Made by a program: the position numbers and the translations under genes. A DNA stretch of 64,000 bases, taken from positions 62,001-126,000 of the forward strand of contig NZ_CP154608.1 of assembly GCF_039555325.1 (NCBI RefSeq), read 5' to 3'. This DNA is from Sphingomicrobium sp. XHP0239 (GTDB lineage Bacteria; Pseudomonadota; Alphaproteobacteria; Sphingomonadales; Sphingomonadaceae). Shown here piece by piece: positions 25,526 through 33,846 of the stretch (positions are counted from its first letter, which is position 1; every line of letters starts with the position of its first letter). The notes under the pieces are model-generated. The model was not told the DNA's origin and did no database searches. It saw nothing but the letters and a program-made list of their open reading frames with translations.

Positions 25526-27259
25526 GTGAGCGACGAACCGAAAACTGCCGGACCCGAGGACTGGGCCAGCATGATGGCGACCACGCAGAAGATGTGGATG
25601 GACGCGTGGGCCGACAGTTTCGCGACCAGCGCGGAGAAACCGGGGCTGGGGTTCGAGCCGCCGCCCGGCGATCCGATGGGCGCCGACCCGATGGCGGTGA
25701 TGAACGCGGGCGCACAGGCCTGGTCGCAGGGCCTCGAGGCGTGGGGCAAGATGATGGCCGACATGCAGGCGGCGGGGCAGAAGCCCGATCGCCGCTTTGC
25801 CGCCGAGGAATGGTCGGGCCATCCCCTGTTCGCTGCGATGAAGCAGAATTATCTCGCCTGGAGCGAGAGGATGACGGGCACGGTCGAGGCGCTGGGCGGG
25901 CTGGACGAGGATGCGCGCAAGCGTCTGATGTTCGCCACACAGGAATTCGTTGACGCGATGAGCCCGGCCAATTTCGCGCTGACCAATCCCGAAGTGCTGG
26001 CGCGCGCCGCCGAGACGCAGGGCGACAGCCTGGCGCAGGGGATGAGCAATTTCCTCGCCGATCTGGCGAGCGGGCAGGTGACGCAAAGCCCCGAAGGCGC
26101 GTTCGAGCTGGGCCGCGACCTCGCGACGACGCCGGGCAAGGTGATCTTCGAGACCGAGCTGTACCAGCTGATCCAATATGCCCCGGCGACCGACAAGGTG
26201 CTCGAGACCCCGCTGGTGATCTTTCCGCCGTGGATCAACCGTTTCTACATCCTCGACCTGACGCCCGAGAAGAGTTTCGTGAAATGGGCGGTCGAAAAGG
26301 GGGTCAGCCTGTTCATGGTCAGCTGGAAATCGGCGGACGAGAGCATTGCGCACATCCAGATGGACGATTACGTCGCCGCGCAGGAGCAGGCGATCGACAC
26401 GGTTCGCGACCTTCTCGACGTCGAGAAGGTGCATACGATCGGCTATTGCGTGGCGGGGACGGTCCTGTCGATGACGCTGGCGCAACTGGCGGCGCGGGGC
26501 GAGGCGGACAAGGTCGCCAGCGCGACGCTATTCACCGCGCAGGTCGATTTCGCGGATGCGGGCGATCTCACGATGTTCGTGTCGGACGAAACGCTGGCGA
26601 CGCTGGGGCAGCTGTCGGCCGAGACCGGCGTGACCGACGGGCGGGTGCTGGCGGCGACGTTCAACCTATTGCGCGGGCGCGACCTCGTCTGGAACTACGT
26701 CGTCAATAATTACCTGATGGGCAAGGAGCCGCGGCCCTTCGACCTGTTGCACTGGAACAGCGACGTGACCAACCTGCCCGCGGCATGGCATCGCGACTAT
26801 CTTGCGCGGCTGTATCGCGACAATCTGCTGGTGCAGCCGGGCGCGATTGCGATCGGCGGGCATCCCATCGACCTCACCACGATCGAGACGCCGATGTACG
26901 TGCAGGCGGGCGAGCAGGATCATATCGCGCCGGCCGCCAGCGTGTGGAAGATCCGCGATCATGTGAAGGGGGCGGTGAAGTTCCTGCTGGCCGGATCGGG
27001 GCATATCGCGGGGGTGGTCAACCCGCCGAGCGCGCAGAAATATCATTATTCGGTGATGGGCGATGGCGAAGAGGCATCGAGCCTCGACGACTTCCGGAAG
27101 GGCGCGACGCGGCACGAGGGCAGCTGGTGGCCCGACTGGATCGAATGGCTGAAGGGCATCGACGACGCCGAGGTCGAGGCTACCGGCGCACGGGTACCGG
27201 GCGAAGGCAAGCTCGACCCGATCGAGGATGCGCCGGGGCGCTACGTCAAGACGCGCTAG
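25526..27259 (+). CDS. phaC: Class I polyhydroxyalkanoate synthase
   Basis: Polymerises 3-hydroxyacyl-CoA into polyhydroxyalkanoate at the granule surface. The 577-residue protein has the length of class I PhaC. The lipase-like box is GYCVAG with catalytic Cys308; Asp465 (GEQDHIAP) and His493 (GSGHIAGVVNPP) complete the triad. The segments FPPWINRFYILDLTPEKSFVKWAV and WNSDVTNLPAAWHRDYL are typical of the family. A GTG start at 25526 is supported by GGAGGAG eight bases upstream. It stands apart from phasin and esterase genes, and I see no TGC-N3-GCA operator in front of it. The open frame extends upstream into antisense TRIC sequence. Confidence 0.95.
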   Translation: MSDEPKTAGPEDWASMMATTQKMWMDAWADSFATSAEKPGLGFEPPPGDPMGADPMAVMNAGAQAWSQGLEAWGKMMADMQAAGQKPDRRFAAEEWSGHPLFAAMKQNYLAWSERMTGTVEALGGLDEDARKRLMFATQEFVDAMSPANFALTNPEVLARAAETQGDSLAQGMSNFLADLASGQVTQSPEGAFELGRDLATTPGKVIFETELYQLIQYAPATDKVLETPLVIFPPWINRFYILDLTPEKSFVKWAVEKGVSLFMVSWKSADESIAHIQMDDYVAAQEQAIDTVRDLLDVEKVHTIGYCVAGTVLSMTLAQLAARGEADKVASATLFTAQVDFADAGDLTMFVSDETLATLGQLSAETGVTDGRVLAATFNLLRGRDLVWNYVVNNYLMGKEPRPFDLLHWNSDVTNLPAAWHRDYLARLYRDNLLVQPGAIAIGGHPIDLTTIETPMYVQAGEQDHIAPAASVWKIRDHVKGAVKFLLAGSGHIAGVVNPPSAQKYHYSVMGDGEEASSLDDFRKGATRHEGSWWPDWIEWLKGIDDAEVEATGARVPGEGKLDPIEDAPGRYVKTR

Positions 27260-27474
27260 ATCCCGCCGAGCAGCAAGAGGCGCGCCAGCATCAGGACGAG
27301 GATGACGGCGTTGAAGTTGCGCCCGCTCGTCTTGGACGACATGGCCCCGAGCACGATCCCGATCACCGGGATGATCATCCAGAAGACATTCGTCCAGCCC
27401 AGCGCGGGGATCTGGCCGATGATCAGGAACGGGATGGCGAGGATCCCGACGATGTAGGAGGCGATGTTCAGCAT
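27256..27474 (-). CDS. Small two-helix membrane protein
   Basis: A 72-residue, very hydrophobic protein with two or three short helices (MLNIASYIVGILAIPFLIIG, then NVFWMIIPVIGIVLGAMSS and VILVLMLARLLLLGG). No family is recognised. It follows rarD by 15 bases on the same strand and its stop codon shares the CTAG with the convergent phaC stop. GGGATC just before the ATG may serve as ribosome-binding site. Likely real because of the clean membrane-protein pattern, but it is a short hypothetical. Confidence 0.6.
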   Translation of the reverse strand: MLNIASYIVGILAIPFLIIGQIPALGWTNVFWMIIPVIGIVLGAMSSKTSGRNFNAVILVLMLARLLLLGGI

Positions 27475-27489
27475 GATCCCGACATAGGG

Positions 27490-28407
27490 TCAGCCGGACT
27501 GTTCTACAAGGGTAACACGCTTCTCCCGCCGCGATTCGCGGATCAGCGAGATGGTGTAGAGGATGACCGCGCTCCAGATGGCGGCGAAAGCCATCATCCG
27601 GTTGGGAGTGAACGCCTCGTCGAACAGGAGGACGCCCAGGAAGAACTGCACCGTGGGGGCGGAGAATTGCAGGATGCCGATGGTCGAATAGGGCAGCCGC
27701 CGCGCGCCTTCGGTGAAGAGGAGCAGGGGTACGCAGGTCACGGCACCCGACGCGAGGATCAGCCAGAAGTGATAGGGCTCGGGACCCCACAGCGGATCGC
27801 CCATGTCGCGAAAGGCGAGGAGCCAGAGCGCGAACAGCGGGGCGAGCAGCAGCGTCTCGAGGAACAGGCCGGGGGCGGCGCCGACGTCGACTGTCTTGCG
27901 GAGCAGTCCGTAGACGCCGAACGACAGCGCCAGCGACAGGGTGATCCAGAGGTCCTGGAGCGCGCCGAACGCCAGCACCGCGACCCCCACACCCGCCACC
28001 GCCAGCGCCGCCCAGCGGAAGGGACCGAGGGCTTCCTTCAAAATGAAGCGCCCGAGGAGAATGTTGAGGAGCGGGTTGAGGTAGTAGCCGAGGCTGGTCG
28101 CCAGCACGCGGTTCGAGTTGACGCCATAGACGTAGACGACCCAGTTGATCGCGATCAGCACCGCGCTGGCCAGCAACGTCCACAGCACGCGGCGATTGAG
28201 CAGCGCGACGCGGACCTCGTCCCACTTCCTGAGGACGAACAGGAAGATCGCCAGCGTCGGAACGCCGAGCACGACCCGCCAGGACACGATGTCCATCGAG
28301 TCCATCGGGATCATCGCCTTGAAGAACAGCGGGATGACGCCCCACAGGGCAAAGGCGCTCAGGGCATAGACATAGCCGCTGCGCGATCGGGATTGGGGCG
28401 TGGCCAT
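27490..28407 (-). CDS. rarD: EamA-family transporter RarD
   Basis: A 305-residue inner-membrane protein with ten helices in two EamA repeats. It matches RarD: GYVYALSAFALWGVIPLFFKAM at the start, INWVVYVYGVNSNRVLATSLGYYLNPLLNILLG in the middle and LPYSTIGILQFSAPTVQFFLGVLLFDEAF near the end. RarD proteins are drug/metabolite-superfamily permeases, in some bacteria linked to chloramphenicol sensitivity; the natural substrate is uncertain. The ATG at 28407 begins the conserved N-terminus. Confidence 0.9.
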   Translation of the reverse strand: MATPQSRSRSGYVYALSAFALWGVIPLFFKAMIPMDSMDIVSWRVVLGVPTLAIFLFVLRKWDEVRVALLNRRVLWTLLASAVLIAINWVVYVYGVNSNRVLATSLGYYLNPLLNILLGRFILKEALGPFRWAALAVAGVGVAVLAFGALQDLWITLSLALSFGVYGLLRKTVDVGAAPGLFLETLLLAPLFALWLLAFRDMGDPLWGPEPYHFWLILASGAVTCVPLLLFTEGARRLPYSTIGILQFSAPTVQFFLGVLLFDEAFTPNRMMAFAAIWSAVILYTISLIRESRREKRVTLVEQSG

Positions 28408-28488
28408 CGCTTCGCGGCGCTGCTGTCCCGAAGGGGGAAAGTCAATCGACTTGCGCAACCGTCGGCCCGCCGCAACGTTGCCTGTTCG

Positions 28489-29169
28489 ATGCGCCCGTCC
28501 CTTGCCGCCACCGTGACGACCCTCGCCGCCCTGACGAGCGGGTGTGCCGCCCTGACCGCGGACGAGGGGTTGGTGCCGGTGGCGCCGAGTGCCTCGATCG
28601 AACCCGAACTGGACCCCGATGCGAACTGGCGCGGCTATGCGGCGCCCGCCGATGCCGACCGGATCGAAATGCTGGGTGCGGCATGGACCGAAGGGCTGGC
28701 GGCGGCGCGCGAGGCCGATTTCGTGACCGCGATCGAGGAGCAGGGCGCCCTGCTCGACCCCGAGGCGGGCCTCGAGCGGCCCGACCCGACGCCCGGAAGC
28801 TATCAATGCCGGCTGGTGAAGCTGGGCGCGGCGTCGCCGGGCGACCCCGCCTTCATCGCCTACCAGCCCTTCTTCTGCTACGTCGAGATCGAGGCCGACC
28901 GGTTCACGATTGTCAAGCAGACCGGGAGCCAGCGCCCCGCCGGGCGGCTCTACGATGCGGGAAACCGGTACATCTTCCTCGGCAGTCTGGCGCTCGGCAG
29001 CGAACGCGAGCCCATGTCCTATGGCGAGGATCCGACCCGCGATATGGCCGGCGTGTGGGAACGGGTGGGACCGTTCCGGTGGCGGCTGTCGATCCCCTAT
29101 CCCCGCAACGGCGGTATCCTCGACGTGTTCGAACTGGTGCCGACCGGCGAACAGCCCGACGCGGGCTGA
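28489..29169 (+). CDS. DUF4893-like lipoprotein
   Basis: A 226-residue predicted lipoprotein: signal peptide MRPSLAATVTTLAALTSGC with lipobox Cys19. The body contains DANWRGYAAPADADRIEML, PGSYQCRLVKLGA and FFCYVEIEADRFTIVKQTGSQRPAGRLY, a layout I recall for DUF4893 proteins of sphingomonads; the family name is from memory and function is unknown. A one-base overlap (TGATG) couples it to the next gene. It is divergent from rarD with about 80 bases between the starts. Confidence 0.72.
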   Translation: MRPSLAATVTTLAALTSGCAALTADEGLVPVAPSASIEPELDPDANWRGYAAPADADRIEMLGAAWTEGLAAAREADFVTAIEEQGALLDPEAGLERPDPTPGSYQCRLVKLGAASPGDPAFIAYQPFFCYVEIEADRFTIVKQTGSQRPAGRLYDAGNRYIFLGSLALGSEREPMSYGEDPTRDMAGVWERVGPFRWRLSIPYPRNGGILDVFELVPTGEQPDAG

Positions 29170-29519
29170 TGGCGCTGGACGATCCCGACGAGGTGCGCGC
29201 GCATCTGGTCGGTGCGGCCAAGGCAGGCGCGGCGCTGACCTATTCCGAATTGCTGGAGCATCTGGGGTACCGGTTCAGCCGGCCCAGGATGCGCGCGTTA
29301 TGCGTGACGCTGGCCGATGTCGATGCACAGGCACGGGCGCGGGGCGAACCCGACCTGGCGGTGCTGGTCGTGCGCCAATCGGACGGATTGCCGGGGCAGG
29401 GATGGTGGATCGGGCTGGATAGCGGCGACTATGGAGGTCGCTGGGAAGGCGCGGAGGCGGCAGCCTATATCCGTGCGCGACAGCAAAAGGCTTTCGACTA
29501 TTGGGGCGCAAGGCGCTAG
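29169..29519 (+). CDS. Conserved small protein of unknown function (ATL-like pattern)
   Basis: A 116-residue cytoplasmic protein. The N-terminal part reads as a winged-helix-like element (LTYSELLEHLGYRFSRPRMRALCVTLADVD); the second half has LAVLVVRQSDGLPGQGWW. The order resembles the helix-turn-helix and VxxSDG-LPG segments of alkyltransferase-like proteins, but the PCHR/PWHR motif is absent. Similar proteins in related genomes are, to my memory, hypothetical or wrongly named. It is coupled to the upstream lipoprotein by TGATG and followed 10 bases later by the pseudouridine synthase. Confidence 0.75.
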   Translation: MALDDPDEVRAHLVGAAKAGAALTYSELLEHLGYRFSRPRMRALCVTLADVDAQARARGEPDLAVLVVRQSDGLPGQGWWIGLDSGDYGGRWEGAEAAAYIRARQQKAFDYWGARR

Positions 29520-29529
29520 GGCGGCGCGG

Positions 29530-30660
29530 ATGAGCGACGACGTGAGAAATTACACCGTCGAGGAAGAGGATGACGGCATCCGCCTCGACCGCTGGTTCAA
29601 GCGCCACCAGCCCGAGACCAGTTTCGGCACCATCGCCAAATGGGCGCGGACGGGACAGCTCAGGCTGGATGGCGGACGGACCAACCCGGGCGATCGGATC
29701 GCCACGGGCATGCAGATCCGCGTGCCCCCCGACACCGAACCGCGCGAACGGCCGCAAAAGGCCAAGGTCGACCTGACCGACGACGAACTGGACGCGGTGC
29801 AGAGCATGGTCATCGCCAAGACGCCCGACGCCTACGTTCTCAACAAGCCGCCGGGGCTCGCGACGCAGGGCGGGACCAAGACCAACAAGCATCTCGACCG
29901 GCTGCTGCACGGGCTGGACGAGGACGACAAGGGCAAGCCCAAGCTGGTCCACCGGCTCGACAAGGATACGTCGGGCGTGATCCTTGTCGCACGCGGGCCG
30001 CGGGCGGCGGCCCATTTCTCCAAGGCCTTTTCGGGGCGGACGGCCAAGAAGGTCTATTGGGCGATCGTGACCGGTTTCCCCGAGGTCACCGACGGGATCA
30101 TCGACCTGCCGCTCTCGAAGCAGCCGGGGTCGGGCGGCGAAAAGATGCATGTCGACATGGAAGAGGGCCAGACGGCGCGCACCAAGATCCGCGTCATCGA
30201 CCGCGCGGGCAGCCGTGCCTCCTTCGTCGAGCTGCAGCCGCTGACGGGTCGAACGCATCAGTTGCGCGCGCACATGGCGGCGGTCGGCCATCCGATTGTC
30301 GGGGACGCCAAATATGGCGGCGCCGACGCGATGCTGACGGGCGGGGTCAGCCGCAAGCTGCACCTTCACGCGCGGCGGCTGCGGATCAGTGCGCCGGGCG
30401 GCAAGACCATCGATCGGCAGGCCGACCTGCCGACGCATTTCGCCGAAAGCCTTGCCAATCTAGGGTTCGAGGCGCGGGACGGCGACAATCTGCCGCTGAC
30501 GACGCCCGATCCGGGACAGAGCCTCGAGGCGAAAATCCGTCGCAAGAAGAATATCCAGAAGGATCTGAAGAAGGAGCGTAAGGTCAAGCGATCGAGCCGC
30601 GGCGCCCGCGGGCGCGGCAACCCCGCGCGCAAGCCACCGCGCAAGGGTCGCCGTAAGTGA
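29530..30660 (+). CDS. RluA-family 23S rRNA pseudouridine synthase (RluC-like)
   Basis: A 376-residue RNA-modifying enzyme. An S4-like RNA-binding domain (IRLDRWFKRHQPETSFGTIAKWARTG) covers the first 65 residues. The catalytic domain has the HRLDKDTSG motif with Asp144, LQPLTGRTHQLRAHMA and GDAKYGG. The last 50 residues form a Lys/Arg-rich tail (KIRRKKNIQKDLKKERKVKR and onwards), which probably adds rRNA contacts. RluC (sites 955/2504/2580 in E. coli) is the closest by layout; the exact site is not provable here. Its stop overlaps the HAD phosphatase GTG. Confidence 0.9.
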   Translation: MSDDVRNYTVEEEDDGIRLDRWFKRHQPETSFGTIAKWARTGQLRLDGGRTNPGDRIATGMQIRVPPDTEPRERPQKAKVDLTDDELDAVQSMVIAKTPDAYVLNKPPGLATQGGTKTNKHLDRLLHGLDEDDKGKPKLVHRLDKDTSGVILVARGPRAAAHFSKAFSGRTAKKVYWAIVTGFPEVTDGIIDLPLSKQPGSGGEKMHVDMEEGQTARTKIRVIDRAGSRASFVELQPLTGRTHQLRAHMAAVGHPIVGDAKYGGADAMLTGGVSRKLHLHARRLRISAPGGKTIDRQADLPTHFAESLANLGFEARDGDNLPLTTPDPGQSLEAKIRRKKNIQKDLKKERKVKRSSRGARGRGNPARKPPRKGRRK

Positions 30661-31343
30661 GCGCGCAGCCAAAGCCGCTGGCGATCTTCGATTGCGACGG
30701 CACGCTGGTTGATAGCGGCGCGACCATCCACCGCGCGCTCGACGCCTCGCTGCGCCACCACGGGCTGGAATGTCCGCCGCGCGAGGAAGCGCAGCGGGTC
30801 ATCGGCCTGTCGTTGGTAGAGGCGATGAAGGCGCTCGTCCCCGATGCGGACCATGACGCGCTGGCGGAGACCTATAAGGAGGCGTTCGTCGACTTGCGCG
30901 AACGGGGCGAGGCGGTGGAAAGTCCCTATGACGGCATTCCCGACCTGCTGACGGCGTTCGCCAATGCGGGTTGGACGCTGGCGGTGGCGACGGGCAAGTC
31001 GGAAAAGGGGCTGCGGCATGTCCTCGACCTCAACGGATGGAGCGACCGGTTCGCCTGTCTGCATACGGCGGACGGCCACCCGTCGAAGCCCAACCCCTCG
31101 ATGATCTTTTCCGCCATGAACGAATGTTATGCCGATCCGAAGGACACGGTGATGATCGGCGACACGTCCCACGACATGCGGATGGCGCGCAACGCGCGCG
31201 TCGGCGCGATCGGAGTGGCGTGGGGGTATCATCCGGTCGCCGAACTGGAGGAGGGCGGCGCCCACGCGATCGCCGGCAAGGCCGAGGACGTGCTGACGCT
31301 GGCGCAGGCGTGGCGCGCGGGAGCATGGTGGGGCGGGGCATGA
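30657..31343 (+). CDS. HAD-superfamily phosphatase (phosphoglycolate-phosphatase-like)
   Basis: A 228-residue soluble hydrolase of the HAD-IA group. Motif I is FDCDGTLVDS (Asp12, Asp14), motif II/III are around VATGKSEKGLRHVL, and motif IV is VMIGDTSHDMRMARNARVGAIGVAWGYH. The alpha-helical cap between residues 20 and 85 fits phosphoglycolate phosphatase or a related sugar-phosphate phosphatase; the substrate is unknown. The start is GTG overlapping the rluA stop, and the stop overlaps the next gene's ATG, so all are translated together. Confidence 0.88.
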   Translation: MSAQPKPLAIFDCDGTLVDSGATIHRALDASLRHHGLECPPREEAQRVIGLSLVEAMKALVPDADHDALAETYKEAFVDLRERGEAVESPYDGIPDLLTAFANAGWTLAVATGKSEKGLRHVLDLNGWSDRFACLHTADGHPSKPNPSMIFSAMNECYADPKDTVMIGDTSHDMRMARNARVGAIGVAWGYHPVAELEEGGAHAIAGKAEDVLTLAQAWRAGAWWGGA

Positions 31344-31573
31344 CACCCGAGGAAGACGAGGCGCTCTGGAAGGAGCGGTTCCAGGCCTTCGCGGCGGTAC
31401 GGATGTGGGGATTGCTGCTGACGCTTTCGGGGCTGTTGCTGGCGCTGCGCAATCCGTTCTTCGACGAGGTGCCCGCGCTCGGCGCGCCGATGGCGGTGGT
31501 CGGCGGGCTGCTCGTGCTGCTCGGCCCCAAGATGCTGCGGCGGCGATGGGATCGCGAGGACGAGGGCGCGTGA
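31340..31573 (+). CDS. Small two-helix membrane protein in the ATP12 operon
   Basis: A 77-residue protein: acidic N-terminus, helix RMWGLLLTLSGLLLALRN, a short turn (PFFDEVPALG), helix APMAVVGGLLVLLGPKML and a charged end. No family is recognised. It overlaps both the HAD phosphatase (ATGA) and the ATP12 GTG by four bases. Its conserved-looking position between the two suggests a real gene, but function is unknown. Confidence 0.68.
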   Translation: MTPEEDEALWKERFQAFAAVRMWGLLLTLSGLLLALRNPFFDEVPALGAPMAVVGGLLVLLGPKMLRRRWDREDEGA

Positions 31574-32277
31574 AGCGTTTCTGGACGGAGGCGAAGGTCG
31601 TCGCGGGCGACGGGGCGTGGGGGATCGAGCTCGACGGACGTACGCTGAAGACGCCCGCCCGCGCTGATCTCCGGTTGCCGTCGGAGGCGCTGGCGCAGGC
31701 AATCGCGGCAGAATGGAACGCGGCGCCGCAGACCGACATCGATCCGCGCGAAATGCCGCTGACAGGGCTTGCCAACGCCGCGATCGACCGGATCGCGGCC
31801 CAGCACGATGCCTTCGCCGCCGATCTGGCGGGGTTCGCGACCAACGAGCTGCTTTGCTATCGCGCGATCCACCCCGACCCGCTCGTCGAGCGCGAGCGGG
31901 CGGCGTGGGACCCGCTCCTCGACTGGGCGCGCGAGCGGTACGACGTTTCCTTCGAGATCACGCAGGGCGTATCGCCTGTCGACCAGCCGCCGGCGACCCT
32001 CGAACGGCTGGCGGCGGCGGTGGCGGCGGAGGATGCGTTCGCACTGGCGGGGCTGTCGCACCTGGTGCGCGGGGGAGGTTCGCTGATCGCAGCGCTCGCG
32101 GTTCGCCACGAGGCGTTTTCGGTCGAGACGGCGTGGGAGGCGGTGGAAATCGACCGCCTGTACCAGATCGAACAATGGGGTGCGGACGAAGAGGCCGAAA
32201 AAGCCGCAGCGGCACGGCGCGAGGATTTTCTTGCCGGCGCGCGGTTCCTGACGCTGCTGTCGGGGTCGTCGACCTAG
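31570..32277 (+). CDS. ATP12-family F1-ATPase assembly chaperone
   Basis: A 235-residue protein of the ATP12 family, known from mitochondria and alphaproteobacteria as a chaperone for the F1 ATP-synthase alpha subunit. Seen: KRFWTEAKVVAGDGAWGIELDGRTLKTPAR at the start, ATNELLCYRAIHPDPLVERERAAWDPLLDWA in the middle and HEAFSVETAWEAVEIDRLYQIEQWGADEEAEKAAAARREDF near the end. A GTG start overlaps the preceding stop. The gene converges on gmk, with stops overlapping by four bases. Confidence 0.9.
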   Translation: MKRFWTEAKVVAGDGAWGIELDGRTLKTPARADLRLPSEALAQAIAAEWNAAPQTDIDPREMPLTGLANAAIDRIAAQHDAFAADLAGFATNELLCYRAIHPDPLVERERAAWDPLLDWARERYDVSFEITQGVSPVDQPPATLERLAAAVAAEDAFALAGLSHLVRGGGSLIAALAVRHEAFSVETAWEAVEIDRLYQIEQWGADEEAEKAAAARREDFLAGARFLTLLSGSST

Positions 32278-32915
32278 TTCGGCCGTTCGACCATCGCGCG
32301 GACCAGCGTCGGCAATTCGGGGTGGCGGATCTTGCGCAACCGTTCGGCCGCGACGATCGAGCGGACCTGTTCGAGGCAGGTGTCCACGTCTTCGTTGATG
32401 AGGACGTAGTCGTAGCTGTCCCAGTGGCCGATCTCGCCCGCGGCGCGCTTCATGCGACCCTCGATCACCTCCTCGCTGTCGGTCGCACGGGCGCGCAGGC
32501 GACGTTCGAGCTCGTCCATCGAGGGGGGCAGGATGAAGATGGGGACCAGCTCGTTCCCGAATGCGTATTCGAGGCTCTGCGTCCCCTGCCAGTCGATGTC
32601 GAACAGGATGTCGCGACCCTTGCGGAGCGCTTCCTTGATCGGTTCCTTGGGGCTGCCGTAGCGGTGATCGAAGACGTAGGCCCATTCGGCGAACTCGCCC
32701 GCATCGACCATCCGGTCGAATTCCGCATCCGACACGAAATGATAGTGAACGCCGTCCTTTTCCCCCGGGCGGGGCGCGCGGGTCGTGGCGCTCACCGACA
32801 TCGAAATCGTGGGGTCGCGCTGCATCAGGGCGCGGCTTATCGTGGTCTTTCCCGCCCCCGACGGGCTCGACAGCACGATGAGCAATCCGCGGCGATCATT
32901 GGAGAGGCGTTCCAT
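32274..32915 (-). CDS. gmk: Guanylate kinase
   Basis: Phosphorylates GMP to GDP with ATP in nucleotide and (p)ppGpp-linked metabolism. The 213-residue protein has the P-loop SSPSGAGKTT (residues 16-25), the GMP-binding SVSATTRAPRPGEKDGVHYHFVS segment, DILFDIDWQGTQ, and the lid region RRLRARATDSEEVIEGRM. Length is typical. It is divergent from the phasin gene, whose operators begin about 60 bases upstream of this start. Confidence 0.95.
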   Translation of the reverse strand: MERLSNDRRGLLIVLSSPSGAGKTTISRALMQRDPTISMSVSATTRAPRPGEKDGVHYHFVSDAEFDRMVDAGEFAEWAYVFDHRYGSPKEPIKEALRKGRDILFDIDWQGTQSLEYAFGNELVPIFILPPSMDELERRLRARATDSEEVIEGRMKRAAGEIGHWDSYDYVLINEDVDTCLEQVRSIVAAERLRKIRHPELPTLVRAMVERPN

Positions 32916-32975
32916 CGTCCGGGGATGGCGAGCGGGGGCGCGTGCGTCAAGCCGTGGCCACGCCGCGCCGCATCG

Positions 32976-32992
32976 TTGTGCAGCGCAGCATA
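32976..32992 (+). promoter_or_regulatory. PhaR-like operator, distal copy upstream of phasin
   Basis: TTGTGCAGCGCAGCATA with core TGC-AGC-GCA at 32979-32987. Identical over 17 bases, in the same orientation relative to the gene, to the element upstream of the PHA esterase (16881 down to 16865). It lies just upstream of the -35 box of the phasin promoter, 28 bases centre-to-centre from the next operator copy. Confidence 0.68.
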
Positions 32993-32996
32993 GACC

Positions 32997-33025
32997 TTGA
33001 CATTTTGTGCGCTGCACCATAGAAT
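32997..33025 (+). promoter_or_regulatory. Sigma-70-type promoter of the phasin gene
   Basis: TTGACA at 32997-33002 is a perfect -35 box; TAGAAT at 33020-33025 is a near-perfect -10 box (one mismatch to TATAAT); the spacer is exactly 17 bases. Transcription would begin near 33032, leaving a leader of about 40 bases to the phasin ATG. The spacer holds an 11-base palindrome, so binding there would block polymerase. Confidence 0.8.
33007..33017. promoter_or_regulatory. PhaR-like operator inside the phasin promoter spacer
   Basis: GTGC-GCT-GCAC is a perfect 4+4 inverted repeat with a three-base spacer, located wholly between the -35 and -10 boxes. This placement is typical of a repressor operator. 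It fits the known logic of PhaR, which represses phasin synthesis until PHA granules titrate it away. Confidence 0.7.
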
Positions 33026-33074
33026 GGGCACAAGATCGAAACACGCCTATAGCAGACCAAAGACAGGTACCCCC

Positions 33075-33818
33075 ATGACCGACCAGAAGAACACGAACAA
33101 GACCACCGCGCAGATGACCAAGAAGATCGTCGAGAAGAACGCCGAGGCGCTCACCGAGACGACCGAGAAAGTCGCCGAGGCGCAGACCGAAGCCGTCCAG
33201 AAGACTGCCGATGCCGCGAAGGCGAACGTCGCCAAGACCGCGAAGCGGGCCAAGCGCACCACCGCCAAGGCTGCCAAGGCTCAGAAGAAGACGATCGACG
33301 GGGCCGCGAAGGCCGCCGCGACCATGAACAAGAAGACGAAGGAAAACACGATGACCAATTTTGACATGAACAGCTGGTTCGGCGGCTATGACGTTCCGAA
33401 CGCCCAGAAGGTCGAAGAGATGATGACCAACGCCGGCAAGCAGGGTGAGGAATTCATCGCCAAGTCTCGCGTCGCGACCGAGCAGCTCGCCGAGATGACG
33501 AAGGCGAACGTCGAAGCGATGATCGAATCGACCCGTATCGCCGCCACCGGTGCCAAGGACCTCGGCACCGAGCTGATTGAGGAAAGCCGCAGCCAGTTCG
33601 AGAGTGCCTCGGACAACATGCGTCTTCTCGCCGAAGCGAAGACCCCGCAGGACTTCATGGCGATCCAGGCCGACCTCTATAAGTCGAGCTTCGACCGCAT
33701 GATCTCCGAGAGCAGCAAGATGACCGAACGTATGGTCAAGCTGGCGGGCGACGCGATGCAGCCGGTTTCGAACCGCGCCAGCGTCAATGCCGAAAAGGTC
33801 AAGAGCCTGATGGCGTAA
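33075..33818 (+). CDS. phaP: Phasin-family protein with Lys/Ala-rich N-terminus
   Basis: A 247-residue granule-associated phasin. The C-terminal part (residues about 100-245, from [17 protein letters not shown] to [11 protein letters not shown]) is the amphipathic helical Phasin_2-type domain that coats polyhydroxyalkanoate granules. The first 92 residues are a Thr/Lys/Ala-rich helix with histone-H1-like runs ([19 protein letters not shown]). An internal ATG at 33351, preceded by GAAGGAAAACACG, could start a 155-residue core phasin. The ATG at 33075 has a modest AGG site. The gene has its own strong promoter with operators upstream and a strong terminator downstream. Confidence 0.9.
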   Translation: MTDQKNTNKTTAQMTKKIVEKNAEALTETTEKVAEAQTEAVQKTADAAKANVAKTAKRAKRTTAKAAKAQKKTIDGAAKAAATMNKKTKENTMTNFDMNSWFGGYDVPNAQKVEEMMTNAGKQGEEFIAKSRVATEQLAEMTKANVEAMIESTRIAATGAKDLGTELIEESRSQFESASDNMRLLAEAKTPQDFMAIQADLYKSSFDRMISESSKMTERMVKLAGDAMQPVSNRASVNAEKVKSLMA

Positions 33819-33846
33819 CGCCGTCCGGTACGACCCACGGATCAAG

